From Epiperipatus broadwayi (lineage: Eukaryota > Onychophora > Udeonychophora > Euonychophora > Peripatidae), in the NCBI GenBank assembly GCA_028023455.1, contig JAQFVV010000454.1, forward strand, positions 62,001 to 126,000: a DNA stretch of 64,000 bases, in the 5' to 3' direction. Both the position numbers and the translations under genes were made by a program. Under the pieces are notes generated by a model. The model saw only the letters and a list, made by a program, of their open reading frames with translations. It searched no databases and was not told where the DNA came from. Positions 28,346-40,247 of this stretch are shown piece after piece. How positions within the stretch are numbered: position 1 is the stretch's first letter; each line of letters starts with the position of its first letter.

Positions 28346-28851
28346 AACAATAAATAAGATATATGCGATATATATTTCACACAAATAAATACAATTTGAG
28401 TTTATTTTACTAAGTACTTTCAAAGGAATACTTTCATTGTCAAAGCTGTGTGAGAAGTGAATTGAGAAGTATCGCTATGAGAAATGCAAAGTGTATGCAA
28501 ATTATGTTTATCATTTTTTGGAAATTGCATAACACATATCTCTTTTGTTCAATAAATTACAATCCAAGTTAATAAACTCTTTGATCTTTCTCTTTAAGTC
28601 ATGGTACTCTCTGCACATAACTCGAGGGCATATGTGTTACGCAATTTTCAAAAAATGGCAAACATAATTTGCATACATTTGCATTTCTTGTAGGGATACC
28701 CCACAATTCATTTCACATACAGCTTTGACAATGAAGGTATTCCTTTAAATGTATTTAGTGAAATAAACTCAAATAGCCAATTACTTACTTAGTTATTCAT
28801 TGTATTTATTTATGTGAAATATATATCACATATATCTTATTTATTACAAAT
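28346..28851. repeat. ~505-bp hairpin element
   Basis: About 28346-28550 is inverted at about 28627-28851 with roughly 75 bp between. Arms share 'tgcaaattatgtttatc', 'ctttcattgtcaaagctgtg' and 'aataagatatatg' or their complements. No coding frame and no hammerhead core is visible. Its superfamily is unknown. Confidence 0.8.
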
Positions 28852-29530
28852 ATAGACACAAAGCGATTATTTATTAATTAAACAATAAATATAATTATGT
28901 AGAAGTCAATAATTGCAAAGATCCCTCTATCCAAAAAAGAAAATAAATATAAAACCTTTTTGGCAGAAGAACTTCATTATGTACATATTAGGTGGAATGA
29001 GTATAATTAAATATAACATCATTTTTCAGTAAAAAAATCCCAATTGAAGAAGGTTACAAACATCATTCAAACATTATTAATTCACTGCAAAATGAAAGTC
29101 TATACAATTTAATTGAGCTTTTCTGATATATAATTTTTTTTTTCATATCTCACAGAAAATTTTTTTATTTCATTCATTCATTTCACTTGTAATTTCTTTA
29201 TAAATCTGTTACATTTTTTTTGGATCCAATTTAAAATTTTAATCATCCATTTATTATCATCTCTTCTAACAAAAATTATATTTCAAAAATAATTATTTGT
29301 TATGTTACTTATGTATTTTATTTTTAATCCCTTTTTATTACTCAAAATATATACATGTCCTTATTTCATTGTGTAGTTTAAGTCTTTATATTATTTATGT
29401 TAAACATCAAACTTTCAGATCATAAACAAGCCTTGGTAAAGTCCATTTATCAAAAACATGTCTTTTTAATTATTTAGAGATAACTTGACAATTTATTCTA
29501 CCAAAAATACTCCTTTTAAGTTTAATTCCG

Positions 29531-29793
29531 TAATGTTTGATAAATTTTACAAGCACTGTGTTTTAGACTGTATCAAACTATAGAAAGTAATTATTCTTTC
29601 CTCACAAGTTTCATTAAACATTGGTGTTTAATCTGCAAGGATACTCTCACACCTCAACTGAGCAAGAGTATCCTTGCAGATTGAACACCACTGTTTAATG
29701 ATGTTTGTGAGGAAAGGATGATTACTTTCTACAGTTTGTTACAATCTAAAACACAGTGCTTGAAAATTTTAGCAAATATTACATAATTTAGCA
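29531..29793. repeat. Hairpin element with later partial copy
   Basis: Left arm 29531-29646 pairs with right arm 29669-29793; both carry 'gtatccttgcagatt', 'gtgaggaaag' (or complement) and 'cacagtgctt' (or complement). A third partial copy of the same arm lies at about 30000-30110. It looks like a small dispersed foldback family. Confidence 0.75.
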
Positions 29794-30205
29794 TCATTTA
29801 ATATTGGTACAAGGTAAATTTAAAAATTCAAAAGTGCTAATAAAAATATTAAAAAAAAAGGATTTAAAATGAATGATTTATAAATCCACACTCTCACTTG
29901 TAGACACTCAAGATTGCCTCATATAATTACATTTGAATTTGGAAATAAGATGGCTGCTCTTATTTCCTTAATTAAAGAGTCTATCTTGTGACTGGGATGA
30001 GAGTATCCTTGCAGATTGAGCACCAACGTTTGATGGCTTGTGAGAAAAAAATGATCACTTTCTATAGCTGGTTTTACGTTTAATTCCATGACTAATTTCA
30101 TTCACTATGTTGAGATATTTATAGTTATTAATTTCCAATTTACTACAGGAATTTTTCTTTTTTCTTTTGTGAAAAGTCACTGAACATTACACATTAATCT
30201 TTTTA

Positions 30206-30207
<2 letters not shown>

Positions 30208-30247
<40 letters not shown>

Positions 30248-30253
30248 TTACAG

Positions 30254-30287
<34 letters not shown>
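30208..30287. repeat. (TA)n microsatellite, interrupted
   Basis: Two TA runs separated by 'ggttacagatt'. Confidence 0.95.
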
Positions 30288-30289
<2 letters not shown>

Positions 30290-30297
30290 AACCTAAT

Positions 30298-30960
30298 AGA
30301 ATGAGAGGGGGTGTGAGAAAGAGAGAGAAAGAAGGAAAAGAATGCTAATAATGAAATAAGAGAGGGGTGTGAAAAAGAAAGAGAGAAAAAGAAAGAGAAA
30401 TAGAATAAGAGAAAATGCTAATTGTAACCTACTAGAATAAGAGGGGTGTGTGAGAAAGAGAAAAGAGAGAGAAAGAGATAATGCTAATAAAAAAATGAGA
30501 GAGGGGGAAGAAAAAGAAATAATGCTAATAATGAAATGAGAGAGGGGGAAAAGAAAGATAAAGAGAAAGAGATAAGAATTAATAATGAAATGGAGGTAAT
30601 AATAATGGTAAGAATAAATGATGGAAAAGAAAAGAATCGAGAAGGAAAAGAATGGGGGAAAGTAATAGAAATGATATATGTAATGAAGAGAGAAAAGAAA
30701 TGAGATGATGGGAAAGATATGAAAGAGAGATATAAGAAAAAGATGGAATAAAAGAGAGAGAAATGAAATGAGATGATAGAAGAAACTCTTAACGAATGTT
30801 TAAATGGCTGAGATGATAGAAAGATATGAAAGAGATATATAAGAAGAAGATAGAATAAGGGAGAGAGAAATGAAATGAGATGATAGAAAGATATGAGACA
30901 CGACATGAAAAGAAATGGAATAAAATTGAAATGATATAAAATGAAATATAAATGAGAGAC
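30298..30960 (+). repeat. Purine-rich (GA/GAAA)n tract
   Basis: About 660 bp in which the plus strand is overwhelmingly A and G, with irregular repeats such as 'gagagaaagag', 'aatgctaataatgaaatgag' and 'gatgatagaaagatatga'. The 140-codon minus-strand frame is Ser/Phe/Leu-rich and is only the translation of a polypyrimidine strand. Such tracts can form triplex DNA. Confidence 0.85.
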
Positions 30961-31846
30961 TCTAAACGACTCGGCTCAGTGGGGTTACAATAAATTTAAA
31001 GAAAAGAGATGATGATCCAGAGATGTATAATCAAATAAAGGTCAAATCCAATACTGATGAACTATAACTACTACAGCATATTAATATTTTAATAAACCAT
31101 ACAAAAAATTATCTAAAATCACTAATCAATGCTTACCATATCAGTCCTACCAATAAAGTCTACACTCTCTGAATAAACCTATGATGCTTTGCTTTAAAAT
31201 ATTATCTTACAGAATTATATTTACTAAAACAACAAGAGTAAATAACCTCAGGGAATTTAAAACTAATACTCTTGTGTAAAATTAAAGTTTAAGTTAAGTT
31301 GCCTAATAAAGAATATTATGATTAATAAATAAATAAGTGACATCCTAGCTGACCATAAAATAATTATAATATGTTCAATCTTAAAATAATAAATAAAACG
31401 AATATTAATTCACAAAATTTAATGAATCAATTTAAATTTAACTAATAATGGCCTATTATCTAAGATATTATTTGAGCAGAGAAAAGAGCAAGGGTACTTT
31501 TAATGCCTTTCCATACTCACAGACAACCACTAAAGACCTCAAATGCAAATGGATTAGAATTCTTTAAATATATAAAATTTAAGATGATGATAGATGATGT
31601 GCAGTGAATATAAGATAATGTGCAGTTTTTTAAAAAATAATTTTAATTAAAATATTCTTCTGAAGTACTAATATTGTTAATCTGATATTGCATAATTTTT
31701 AGACTGAAAGATATACTGATAATTTTAAAAAAATAAACTTTTAACTAAGTATTTAATTATGTATCTGCTATAATGCAATTATCTGTATTTATGATTCAAT
31801 GTGAGAATCATTTACTTTAACATAGTTTTTTAATTTTCAAGACAAT
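30961..31846. other. AT-rich sequence, no gene seen
   Basis: No frame of note, no RNA gene, and no clear repeat apart from generic AT-rich sequence. Confidence 0.5.
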
Positions 31847-31858
31847 ATCAACTATATT
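31847..31858. repeat. Left 12-bp target duplication of LINE L3
   Basis: ATCAACTATATT is repeated exactly at 33449-33460, right after the (GAT)n tail. Confidence 0.9.
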
Positions 31859-33448
31859 GGTAGAAGATTTTTATCAAGAATTATATAGTAATAAAGAACA
31901 AGTACCTCCTATATCTATTATATCTTCCGAATTGCCCAGAATTTTAAATGAAGAAGTGAGACATGCAATTAAGTGTATGAAGAAAGAAAAGGCTCCAGGA
32001 AATGATGGAATTATAATTGATATATTAAAAGAAGCAGGTGAAGAAATAGAAACAATTTTAGCAAAGTTATATACCAAATGTCTAAATGATAAAGATGTAC
32101 TGGAAGATTGGAAGAATGAAGTAATAATATTAATATTTAAAAAAGGTGATAAAGAAGATATTAGAAATTACAGATCTATCAGCCTTTTATCAGTTTTATA
32201 TAAAATTTTTACCAAGATAATTACAACTCGTCTACAGAGAACTTTGGATTTCCACCAACCAAGAGAACAAGCTGGATTTAAAAGTGGTTTTAGTACAATA
32301 GATCATATCCAGGTATTGAGAGAAGTCATAGAAAGGACAAACGAATATGAGTTGTCATTATGTTTTGGATTTGTAGATTATGAAAAGGCATTTGATTCTA
32401 TACATATTTCTTCAGTGATTAAAGCATTGGTTCATCAAGGTATAGATCCAGGAAATTGTCATATTTTAAAGAATATTTATAAAAATGCAACAGCAACAAT
32501 TAGATTACATAATGATACTGGAAAAATCAACATTGAGAAAGGTGTAAGACAAGGTGACTCCATATCTCCAAAACTCTTTACAGAAATGCTGCAAGAAGTA
32601 TTTTGTGGATTAAAATGGGAAACTAAAGGAGTGAAAGTAAATGGAGAGTATTTAAGTCATTTAGATTTTGCAGTTGATGTAGTTGTTTTTGCAAATAATG
32701 CTTCAGAGCTGCAGGAAATGTTGCAGGAGTTAGCAGATGAAAGTAGAAAAGTAGGACTAAAGATAAATGTTAAAAAGACTAAAGTAATGTTTAATCGATT
32801 TGCTCAAAATATGAAAATAAAGATTGATTATGAAGAATTAGAAGAAGTTAACAGTTACAAATACCTTGGTCAGATTATTAATACAAATGGAAACATAATG
32901 GAGGAAATTAATCATAGAATTAAACTTGGTTGGAGTGCTTTTGGTAGAAATAACTTGATACTAAAAGGAAATATGCCTATGTGTTTGAAAAGGATGGTTT
33001 TTAACAAATGTGTTTTACCAGTTCTTAGTTATGGATCTGAGACTTGGACACTTAATAGAAGAGCAATACAGAGACTTCAGACCACTCAAAGGAGTATGGA
33101 GAGATGTATGTTGGGAGTAACAAGAAGAGATCGAAAACGCAATGTATGGGTAAGACAACAAACAGGTGTTACTGACCTTATTGAAAAAATTAAAAGATTA
33201 AAATGGAGTTGGGCTGGACATATTGCTAGAAGAGATGATAATAGATGGACAATTGAAATTTGAAACTGGATTCCAAGAGATTGTAAAAGACCCAGAAAGA
33301 GACCACATGTGAGATGGATGGATGAAATAAGAAAATGTGCAGGGGTGTTGTGGAGAAGAGAAGCTAAAGATCGGAGAAGATGGATTAAACTTGGAGAGAC
33401 CTTCATCCTGCAGTGGATTGATAATGGTTGATGATGATGATGATGATA
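31859..33448 (+). pseudogene. L3: 5'-truncated RTE-like LINE, RT region
   Basis: This begins inside the coding region (DFYQELYSNKE), runs through RT and C-terminal region without a frameshift, and ends with a (GAT)n tail between exact 12-bp duplications. The open frame is 31857-33263 (468 codons). Motifs are KAPGNDGI, QAGFKSGFSTIDHIQVL, FVDYEKAFDSI, GVRQGDSISPKLF and a motif C that reads FAVD where the family has F(A/S)DD. The first catalytic Asp is therefore Val, which would inactivate polymerisation. A TGA at 33261 replaces a Leu codon; reading continues in the same frame to the normal end near 33430. No endonuclease is present because of truncation. Confidence 0.92.
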
Positions 33449-33460
33449 ATCAACTATATT

Positions 33461-36400
33461 TAATTAACTTAGAATATGCTTGTGAATTTCTGAATTGAGG
33501 ATTCAATAATTTTTACATTTTAAGATTCTGTGAACTTGGAACCCAAGACAATAATATATTTTTATATAAAAGCAAAACAAACAAACAAAACTTTTGAAAT
33601 AATAATAATTTGATTTATTAATAATGAGAAGAAATGTTTATAAATGTAGTAGAATACAAACAGTGCCAATATCGCACTAAGATTTAATATAATTATTTGG
33701 ACTCTTCACAGTTTTATTTAAATTATACTAATACACTTAATAACTTACAAAGGTTATTCACTGTTACTTTCTTTTAATAACTATATTTTTCTCAAAAAAA
33801 AAAAAAATTTTAAACTTTAATTATTATATGTACTTAACAAGCACACTACTATTCTTTTTTGTTAGACTGATTGATAACATTATTGTGTCATCTACTAATC
33901 AGAATAACACACAGAACTATGTTTATATTGAAAACCCTAAGCTTAATTTTATACTCCTCAACTTAACAAACGCTAAGTTGGAGTAAGCATATTCAACAAT
34001 AATTTTTAAAAATATCATCACTAGTTTCACAGATATAACTAATATCACAGCTAGATATAGGTTTAAATCAGATTAAGCTAATATTAAATTAAACTAAATT
34101 AAGTGTATGGAATAGTCATTCATCAGAGATCAGTTATACTTTTTTTTAAATAACTTTAGTCCACATAAAATTATTCCCTCAATGTTTTAAAGGTAATGAG
34201 GTAACAGACATATCCAGCGGTGAAATTCTGGATGAAAATATTAAATTTTTATGTGTGAATTGCCACTTATACCATATGCATATTTAACATACTTTAAAAT
34301 AAATATAACTTATTGTTGGTTATCTTGTGCATGATAAACTATCATCGCAACACAAGTCAAACATTGATATGCCTATGAGCCTTAAATTAGCTACAACTAC
34401 CTGAAAAAATACATTTCCTCAAACAAGCATATCTGGTTATCACTAATCTAAAACAAATGCAACATCACCTACTGTGGTGGAATTAGCATTAAGTCATCAT
34501 GAATGATAGGCAACAAAAATATAAAAATACTAGGCTTCTCAGAGCTAGAAAAGAATGTGGTGGCTTCCAAAAATACCTAACTATGAGGCAAAATTAAGAT
34601 GTCTGGAATTCATCTTCAGTACATCTGGGAACAGGAACACACACCAGAAAAGCACAATCCTCTCATGGGATTTCCAATGCTTATAAATGTGATCATCATC
34701 ATTGAAAAATACAATATAATACCCTCTTTTTGGGGACAAGCACTATCAAATCATGGAAATACAATACAATAAGGAAAGAGGATTTTATCTACTCCATAAG
34801 CATATTCAAAAATTATCAACTAGGCCTAACTCTTGAGGCTAACAAATTCTAACTAATAGCAAGATATATACTTCACTTAAACTAACTAAGTTATTTCCAA
34901 GAAATTTATAAAATACAAAACGTATATCCAATGTTCGAACCAACAAAGCAAACTATGTGTCAACTGACTACTGTAGAAAATACTTTAAACTTAAATGCAT
35001 ATAAAATTCTAGGCAAGGCACAATGCACACATAACAAAATATTAAATGCTAAAAATATAGTAACTAGTGGACTTTTGAAATTGTAAATTAAATGCAAGAA
35101 TATTTACTTCTCGATGAATATAGAATATTTGCAATTATTATTAATATAACATTCGTAAAACAAATGAATGGATACTCTCTGATAAACTTCTCTAGTAAAT
35201 TTAAAATAAAATTGAGTAAAACATTCCATTTATATAAAAATAAGACTGTGATATTTAAATCTCTATAAAGAAAATTATTAAATAGAAACTGGCTAGTGTA
35301 ATGCTTGATAAATAAACTAAATCTACTTAAGAATGGCAAAAAACATTTGCTCATTCTAATAAACCTATTTCATTTTAAAATTATAATCCTAGTTTACCTG
35401 TATATTTATGCAAAAAGTGTTACAAAAAAAAATAATAGCATAAATATTTTTATGGTTTCATTCTTTTTTTAAACCAATAAAACAGACCATAAAAAATAAT
35501 AATACATTAATTCAAGTTCATATTTCGGCTCCGTGATGATTTTTCCATTTCATAATGTGTAGACAATTTATCCAGGTTAAGATATCTATCCGAATTTGAA
35601 GCTTCAATTAAAACATTTATACATATGGCAATCATTTCCAAACGAAACTGTTCAATAGTTCATTAATAATATTTTTTTTAAACCATTTTTTTAAAAAAAA
35701 TTAAATAATAAGATTAATCCGGCATGAAACAAAATAAATTCTTCAGCTGAACACACTTCAATTTATTTATAGGATCCCGAGTTCAAAATTGCATATAATA
35801 ATAATAAGAATATCTTTCTATCCGAATTTCTTTATCCTCTTTTGGGAAAAACACTTCTTTTGAAATATAGTTTTTCTTAAGTACCTTTCCTAATAATATT
35901 CCTAGACATATTTTTTTAAAAAAATTAATTTCCTTTGCTTACTTTTAAATATGAGAGTAGAAGAATTTTTTTACTGTTCAAGACATTTCTCCATTTATAT
36001 GCTATATTTAATGCCATAAAGATATTTTTAAATACTGACAAGTATGGCCATTTATAATGGATCCAATAACTATGAATTCATTATTAATCCTTACAAATTG
36101 CTTTAAAGTTTTATTTCCTACTATGTGTCCTTTCTTACTGCGTAAATAAAACTTATCCTTTAAAATGTATATATAGTCTGTTTGCATTTAGCTAAACAAA
36201 TTGTTTTCATATATGTCAAGATATAAGTAATAACTTTTCCTTTTTTTTTTAAAAAAAAAAAATCATTCTTTATAGTTTCAATGTAATCGAACATAGCAGC
36301 TTCTTTATAATGTTCTTTTTAACTTTAAAAAAAAAAAATTTTTTTTTTTTACATATACTTTTAATCTAACAGGAAAAATAATTAGCATTTTACTTTCAAG

Positions 36401-37690
36401 ATAGTTTAATACAACCGAACGCTTATCTGTGGAAATGATTCATAGTTCGTTCTTTAACCTTACTTCCAAGTACAGAAAAATAAACATGTTAAAGTCATTT
36501 AATATGTGAGATGCTTTAGTTAGACTAGACATTTTTTACTATAATTTCTATGCCTCAACTGAAATTCAAATTGTCAGAAAAATGGATTACCTTTCTTCTA
36601 GCCCTTCTTCATTACAAGACGATTTTTAAATAATTATTTTAAATATACTTTTACTTTTGAGAAAATATAAAGTTTTATAAAATTACTTTTATTAACAAAA
36701 TTTTAAGATCCAACACCAGTTGAATCAAAACAAGTTCAACCCCTGAATGACACCTCGATCTCCGTTTTATCTCACAATTTTTCATCCACCTACAATTCAT
36801 TTAAAAACCAATAAAAACTATTTTTTATTACATTTTAATATTCTGACAAACCAGCTGTGAAATAAATCTACTGATGTAATCAATATAATTTTTCCATACC
36901 ACGTGACCTTCAGCTGCAAAGTCAAAATTTTATTATTAACAAATATTGTGCAATAATTTTTTTAATGATATTTTATATAACACAATAGTAATAAATATAA
37001 AATTTAAAGTTATACCCTTTATTAAACCCATAAATATTTCATTGAAATAATTTTATCCACACATTTGTTTTATTTATTTATTTTAAACAATATTGGAATT
37101 AAATTATTTTTTTTATTATGTTTCCATGTCAGTGCATGCACATATTCTCATATACATCTGGCCTTGGATTAATTGTTTAAAACTATTTTTAAAATTACAA
37201 CAATAGAATGTTAATGAATACTTAATCTAAATATTTTTTATAACTGGAATGTTAAACTACAAAAACTAATAACAAATATTCTTATTTTTTTTTAATAAAA
37301 ACTTACAGATCATTTTTTTAAAATTTATTACTTAATTATTCCAATTTATTTATATCTAATTATTATTCTTTAGACATTTAAATGGATTATACAGTAGTTA
37401 TTTTAGAATACATTTAATACTATCTATCAATTCACAATTATTTTTTAACATTTGCTTATGTTAAATTATTACCTAACATCCATTATCAAACCAACTGACA
37501 CTATTAAAAATATTTAGATTATCCTATTTTAATAATTAACTAAGTTAATTTCCATTTTTATTATCATTTTTTTTTTAAATCCGAAATTTTAAACAAAAGG
37601 TTAAGCTAAGATAACCTTGATTACCTCTTGGAACTAAGTGACACTTCAGTTAGGCACAATATATATATATATATATAGCTTGATAGTATT
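33461..37690. other. 4.2 kb of AT-rich sequence, no gene seen
   Basis: No coding frame beyond 88 codons, none with recognisable motifs. Poly-A/poly-T palindromes occur near 36240-36263 and 36330-36350. The 34100-34750 stretch is a little less AT-rich, but I could not assign it. Confidence 0.5.
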
Positions 37691-37699
37691 TTTTTAAAT

Positions 37700-38119
37700 A
37701 TATATATATATAATTAATAAAACAAGACACAAATTGTGTAACTTGCTTTTAAGCTTGTATTAAAATGTTCACTAGAGGGAGCTTACCAATAGCTTCTATC
37801 AAGCTTTAATTTATAAGTGCTGAAAGAGAAAGAATTCAAAATCTCTATCAGAAAGTCCTCATCCTTAGACCAAGTGGTTTCGAGCTTATGGCTCACCTCA
37901 GTGAGGAGACAGGACTCCTGACACTAAATCTAAAATACCAACTCAAAAGTCAGCACTTATCTAATACATTACTATCAATTTGAAAACTCTGAATTTTTCA
38001 GATACGTAAATGTCTTCAAATACAGCCTTACAAAACAGATAGCTATAGGGGTCTGAACTCAGTTCAGTTTCACCATATATTAATAGCCTCAGCTATTGGT
38101 AAGTTCCCTCTAGTGAACA

Positions 38120-38125
<6 letters not shown>
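37700..38125 (-). mobile_element. Family B element B3 (hammerhead-bearing)
   Basis: Read on the minus strand it starts at the inverted end 'gttcactagagggaactt', which reappears inverted near 37768. Next come 'ctgaactgagttcagacccc', 'gaagacatttacg' and 'gataagtgctgac', then the ribozyme. The palindrome 'gaactcagttc' is shared with family C, linking the two families. Confidence 0.75.
37854..37916 (-). ncRNA. Hammerhead ribozyme motif, family B, decayed
   Basis: Minus strand: outer stem I AGTCC pairs perfectly with GGACT; inner stem I TCCTCA pairs with TAAGGA with one mismatch. The box is CTGAGGT (37901-37895; the final invariant A is T). Stem II GAGC/GCTC is perfect, GAAAC is at 37881-37877, and stem III is CCA/TGG with cleavage triplet GTC. 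Stem sequences differ from the 16.6- and 20.8-kb copies but still pair, which supports a selected RNA fold. The A-to-U change in the box should cripple it. Confidence 0.75.
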
Positions 38126-38150
<25 letters not shown>

Positions 38151-38654
38151 ATAATCACACTATATAAAAAATTTAGATGATTTAAATAATTTCTATTTAT
38201 TTTTACTTATTTAGGTTCCTATTTTATTTCCCAAAATATTTTCTGTAAAATGGTTAAAAAAGTTTTGGAGATATGAATTTACCTTGTCTTATTATATCCT
38301 TATCAATATTACATTTTTTAGTGACACTGTCTAGTCTAATTCCTGCTCTTGTTACTAATGGAATTTGACAATTTCTTGAGTGTAAGTTTTGAGAATGTAA
38401 TTTATAAATCTAAAACAGCAATTGCTATAATTTCATTTAATACTTAAATGTGATCTATTCACTTTTAAATCCAACATATTTTTATAGTTGGTTTGAATTC
38501 AAAGTTTTCTGCAAACAGTTTTGTTGATTTTGATAAATACTTTGAACTGAGAGATTTATAGGTTGTAATGCTCTTCTTTTTCATATTTTTTCAAATTATT
38601 ATTACTTCTGAATTCTTTAAGTCTAATAAATTTTCATTTTAGATGTTTGATTTA

Positions 38655-38861
38655 AAACAAGCAAAACTCATTATACATATTGCCAAACACAGTAAGCTAG
38701 AGTAATCAATGGATTCCCGAAGGCTTGTCCCATCTAGTACCTACTCATCCAATATTCCCAGACTAGTATCTGACTTGTGGCCTTCATCAGGGAGGAGCCT
38801 TGGATCTGAGAGCACTGCACCTAGATCATGTGATTTTGTGATGTTTATTGGATATTTGATT
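38655..38861 (-). mobile_element. Family C element C3, truncated
   Basis: Starts with 'aaacaagcaaaactc' and ends with 'gtgatgtttattgg', flanked by near-identical 12-bp repeats (ATGTTTGATTTA at 38643 and ATATTTGATTTA at 38862). A minus-strand hammerhead remnant has CTGATGA at 38790-38784, but GATAC (38770-38766) in place of GAAAC, which should inactivate it. Confidence 0.75.
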
Positions 38862-38987
38862 TACTTACAGTCTCACCAATAATTTCATTATTTCTTTATC
38901 TCCTTTTTTTAAAGACTTTGATACAATTCCATCATTTCCTGGAAATATTTCATTTTTCAGATTTAAAAGCATTTATCATCTCTTCAT

Positions 38988-39300
38988 CACATGACCACCA
39001 TTTCCTATGCTTACACAAGCTGTTTATACAGAGGGTAAACTCTCCATTCAGTAGCACCACCAGTGCACACCATAGTAATCAATGAATGCAAGAAGGTTTG
39101 TACATAAAAACCCTATCCAGTGCCCACTCATCCAATATCCCCAGACTAGATCCTCACTGATGAAAGTCACTTAGTCTGCAGATATTGAATAAATAGGCAT
39201 TGGATAGGGATTTTATGTGCAAACCTTCTTGCATCCATTGATTACTCTGGCTTGCACTGAGTGGCACTACTGTATGGAGAGTTTAGCCTCTATGTCTTAC
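38988..39300. mobile_element. Family C element C4, hairpin
   Basis: A foldback copy: 'cacatgaccaccatttcc' begins the left end and the right arm carries 'ggcactactgtatggag'. A possible 8-bp duplication CTCTTCAT lies at 38980-38987 and 39301-39308. A plus-strand CTGATGA is at 39157, but the rest of the core is deleted, so no ribozyme remains. Confidence 0.7.
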
Positions 39301-39827
39301 CTCTTCATTCAAAATAGTTGGTGTTTCCAAAGATTTATAATTACAAGGAATGATTTATCATTTTATTTTTTATTACTATGTAATTTTTTGTAAACTTCTG
39401 ATATTACCCCTCTTTTGTTCTTTTTGCCAAAACACTTTTCTTTTAAAGATGCTGCATTACATTCTTTGTGACTTTTGCTCTCTTTTATAGCATTCACTGT
39501 CAACTCTTGGTTAGACTTTTAAATTTAATTTTTGACTTCTTTCTATAACACTTTACAAAAAGCCAAATATTCATTTCTTACAAATGGTTCATTTTTAAAT
39601 ATTTTCATGTGCTTTTTTTTCTTTCATATCTTGGCTTGTATTTACTAGTTAATTGCTGCTTTTTTTGTATCTAATATTTGTATAGTTGCTTTTAATAAAG
39701 TACAAGTTAGTTTCTTATAAAATTTATTCAAGTTATGTCAATTAAATGTAAATTCTAACAATTTTAGCAAGTCTAAAAATAATCAATTTCCATTAAATAT
39801 TAAATGTGTCTGTGCATGCATATATAT

Positions 39828-39911
39828 ATCTTGATGGTTTACAGAAATTAGGTAGAAAAGATATATATCATAGGTAGTCTTGATGGTTTACAGAAATTAG
39901 GTAGAAAAGAT
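39828..39911 (+). repeat. Direct repeat of ~45 bp
   Basis: 'tcttgatggtttacagaaat' and 'taggtagaaaagata' occur twice, about 48 bp apart. Confidence 0.8.
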
Positions 39912-40150
39912 AGGGGGTAATAGGTTAAAAAAAGAACATTTAGACTTAATAAGAAGTTAAGATTCAAATATTACACATCTATATACAGGGGTCACATTTA
40001 ATTTTTTGTGAGATATGTTTGAATATGGGTAAAAACTACATATGCACATTAAATACTTATTTAAAAACAGAAAACAAATTAATTGTAGCCTTATTTTTCT
40101 GTTCTTGTGATGTCAATAAATGTCTATACCACACTGGTGCAGAGGTATAG

Positions 40151-40247
40151 TTTTTTTTCCATGTGTCAAAGCATCGGCCAGGAAGAAAACCTGGGACAAC
40201 TGCTTGTAAGGCAGCTGTGCTGACCACTAGGCCCCCCCACGCTTGAC
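40151..40247 (-). mobile_element. tRNA-derived SINE copy S2
   Basis: On the minus strand it reads from 'gtcaagcg' through 'gccttacaagcagttgtccc' to 'gatgctttgacacatgg' and a poly-A tail. The T-arm half is partly deleted. The anticodon-loop sequence still reads tTACaa. Confidence 0.75.

Larger units (their letters stand above)
38150..39790 (-). pseudogene. L5: decayed minus-strand RTE-like LINE
   Basis: The reverse complement aligns in order with L2. The basic linker ('aaaaaaagcagcaattaact') is near 39670, then the region before RT near 39330-39480, and an (F)PGNDGI remnant near 38930. A 'ggatttaaaagtg' and 'atagatcacatttaa' stretch lies near 38470, motif B 'gacaaggtaaattcatatct' near 38300, and the region before motif C near 38160. 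Multiple stops and frameshifts. Two family-C elements (38655-38861, 38988-39300) interrupt it. Confidence 0.75.

Noticed and set aside
30484-30906. 140-codon Ser/Phe/Leu-rich minus-strand frame
   Set aside because: It reads the polypyrimidine strand of the purine-rich tract, so open length is expected by composition.
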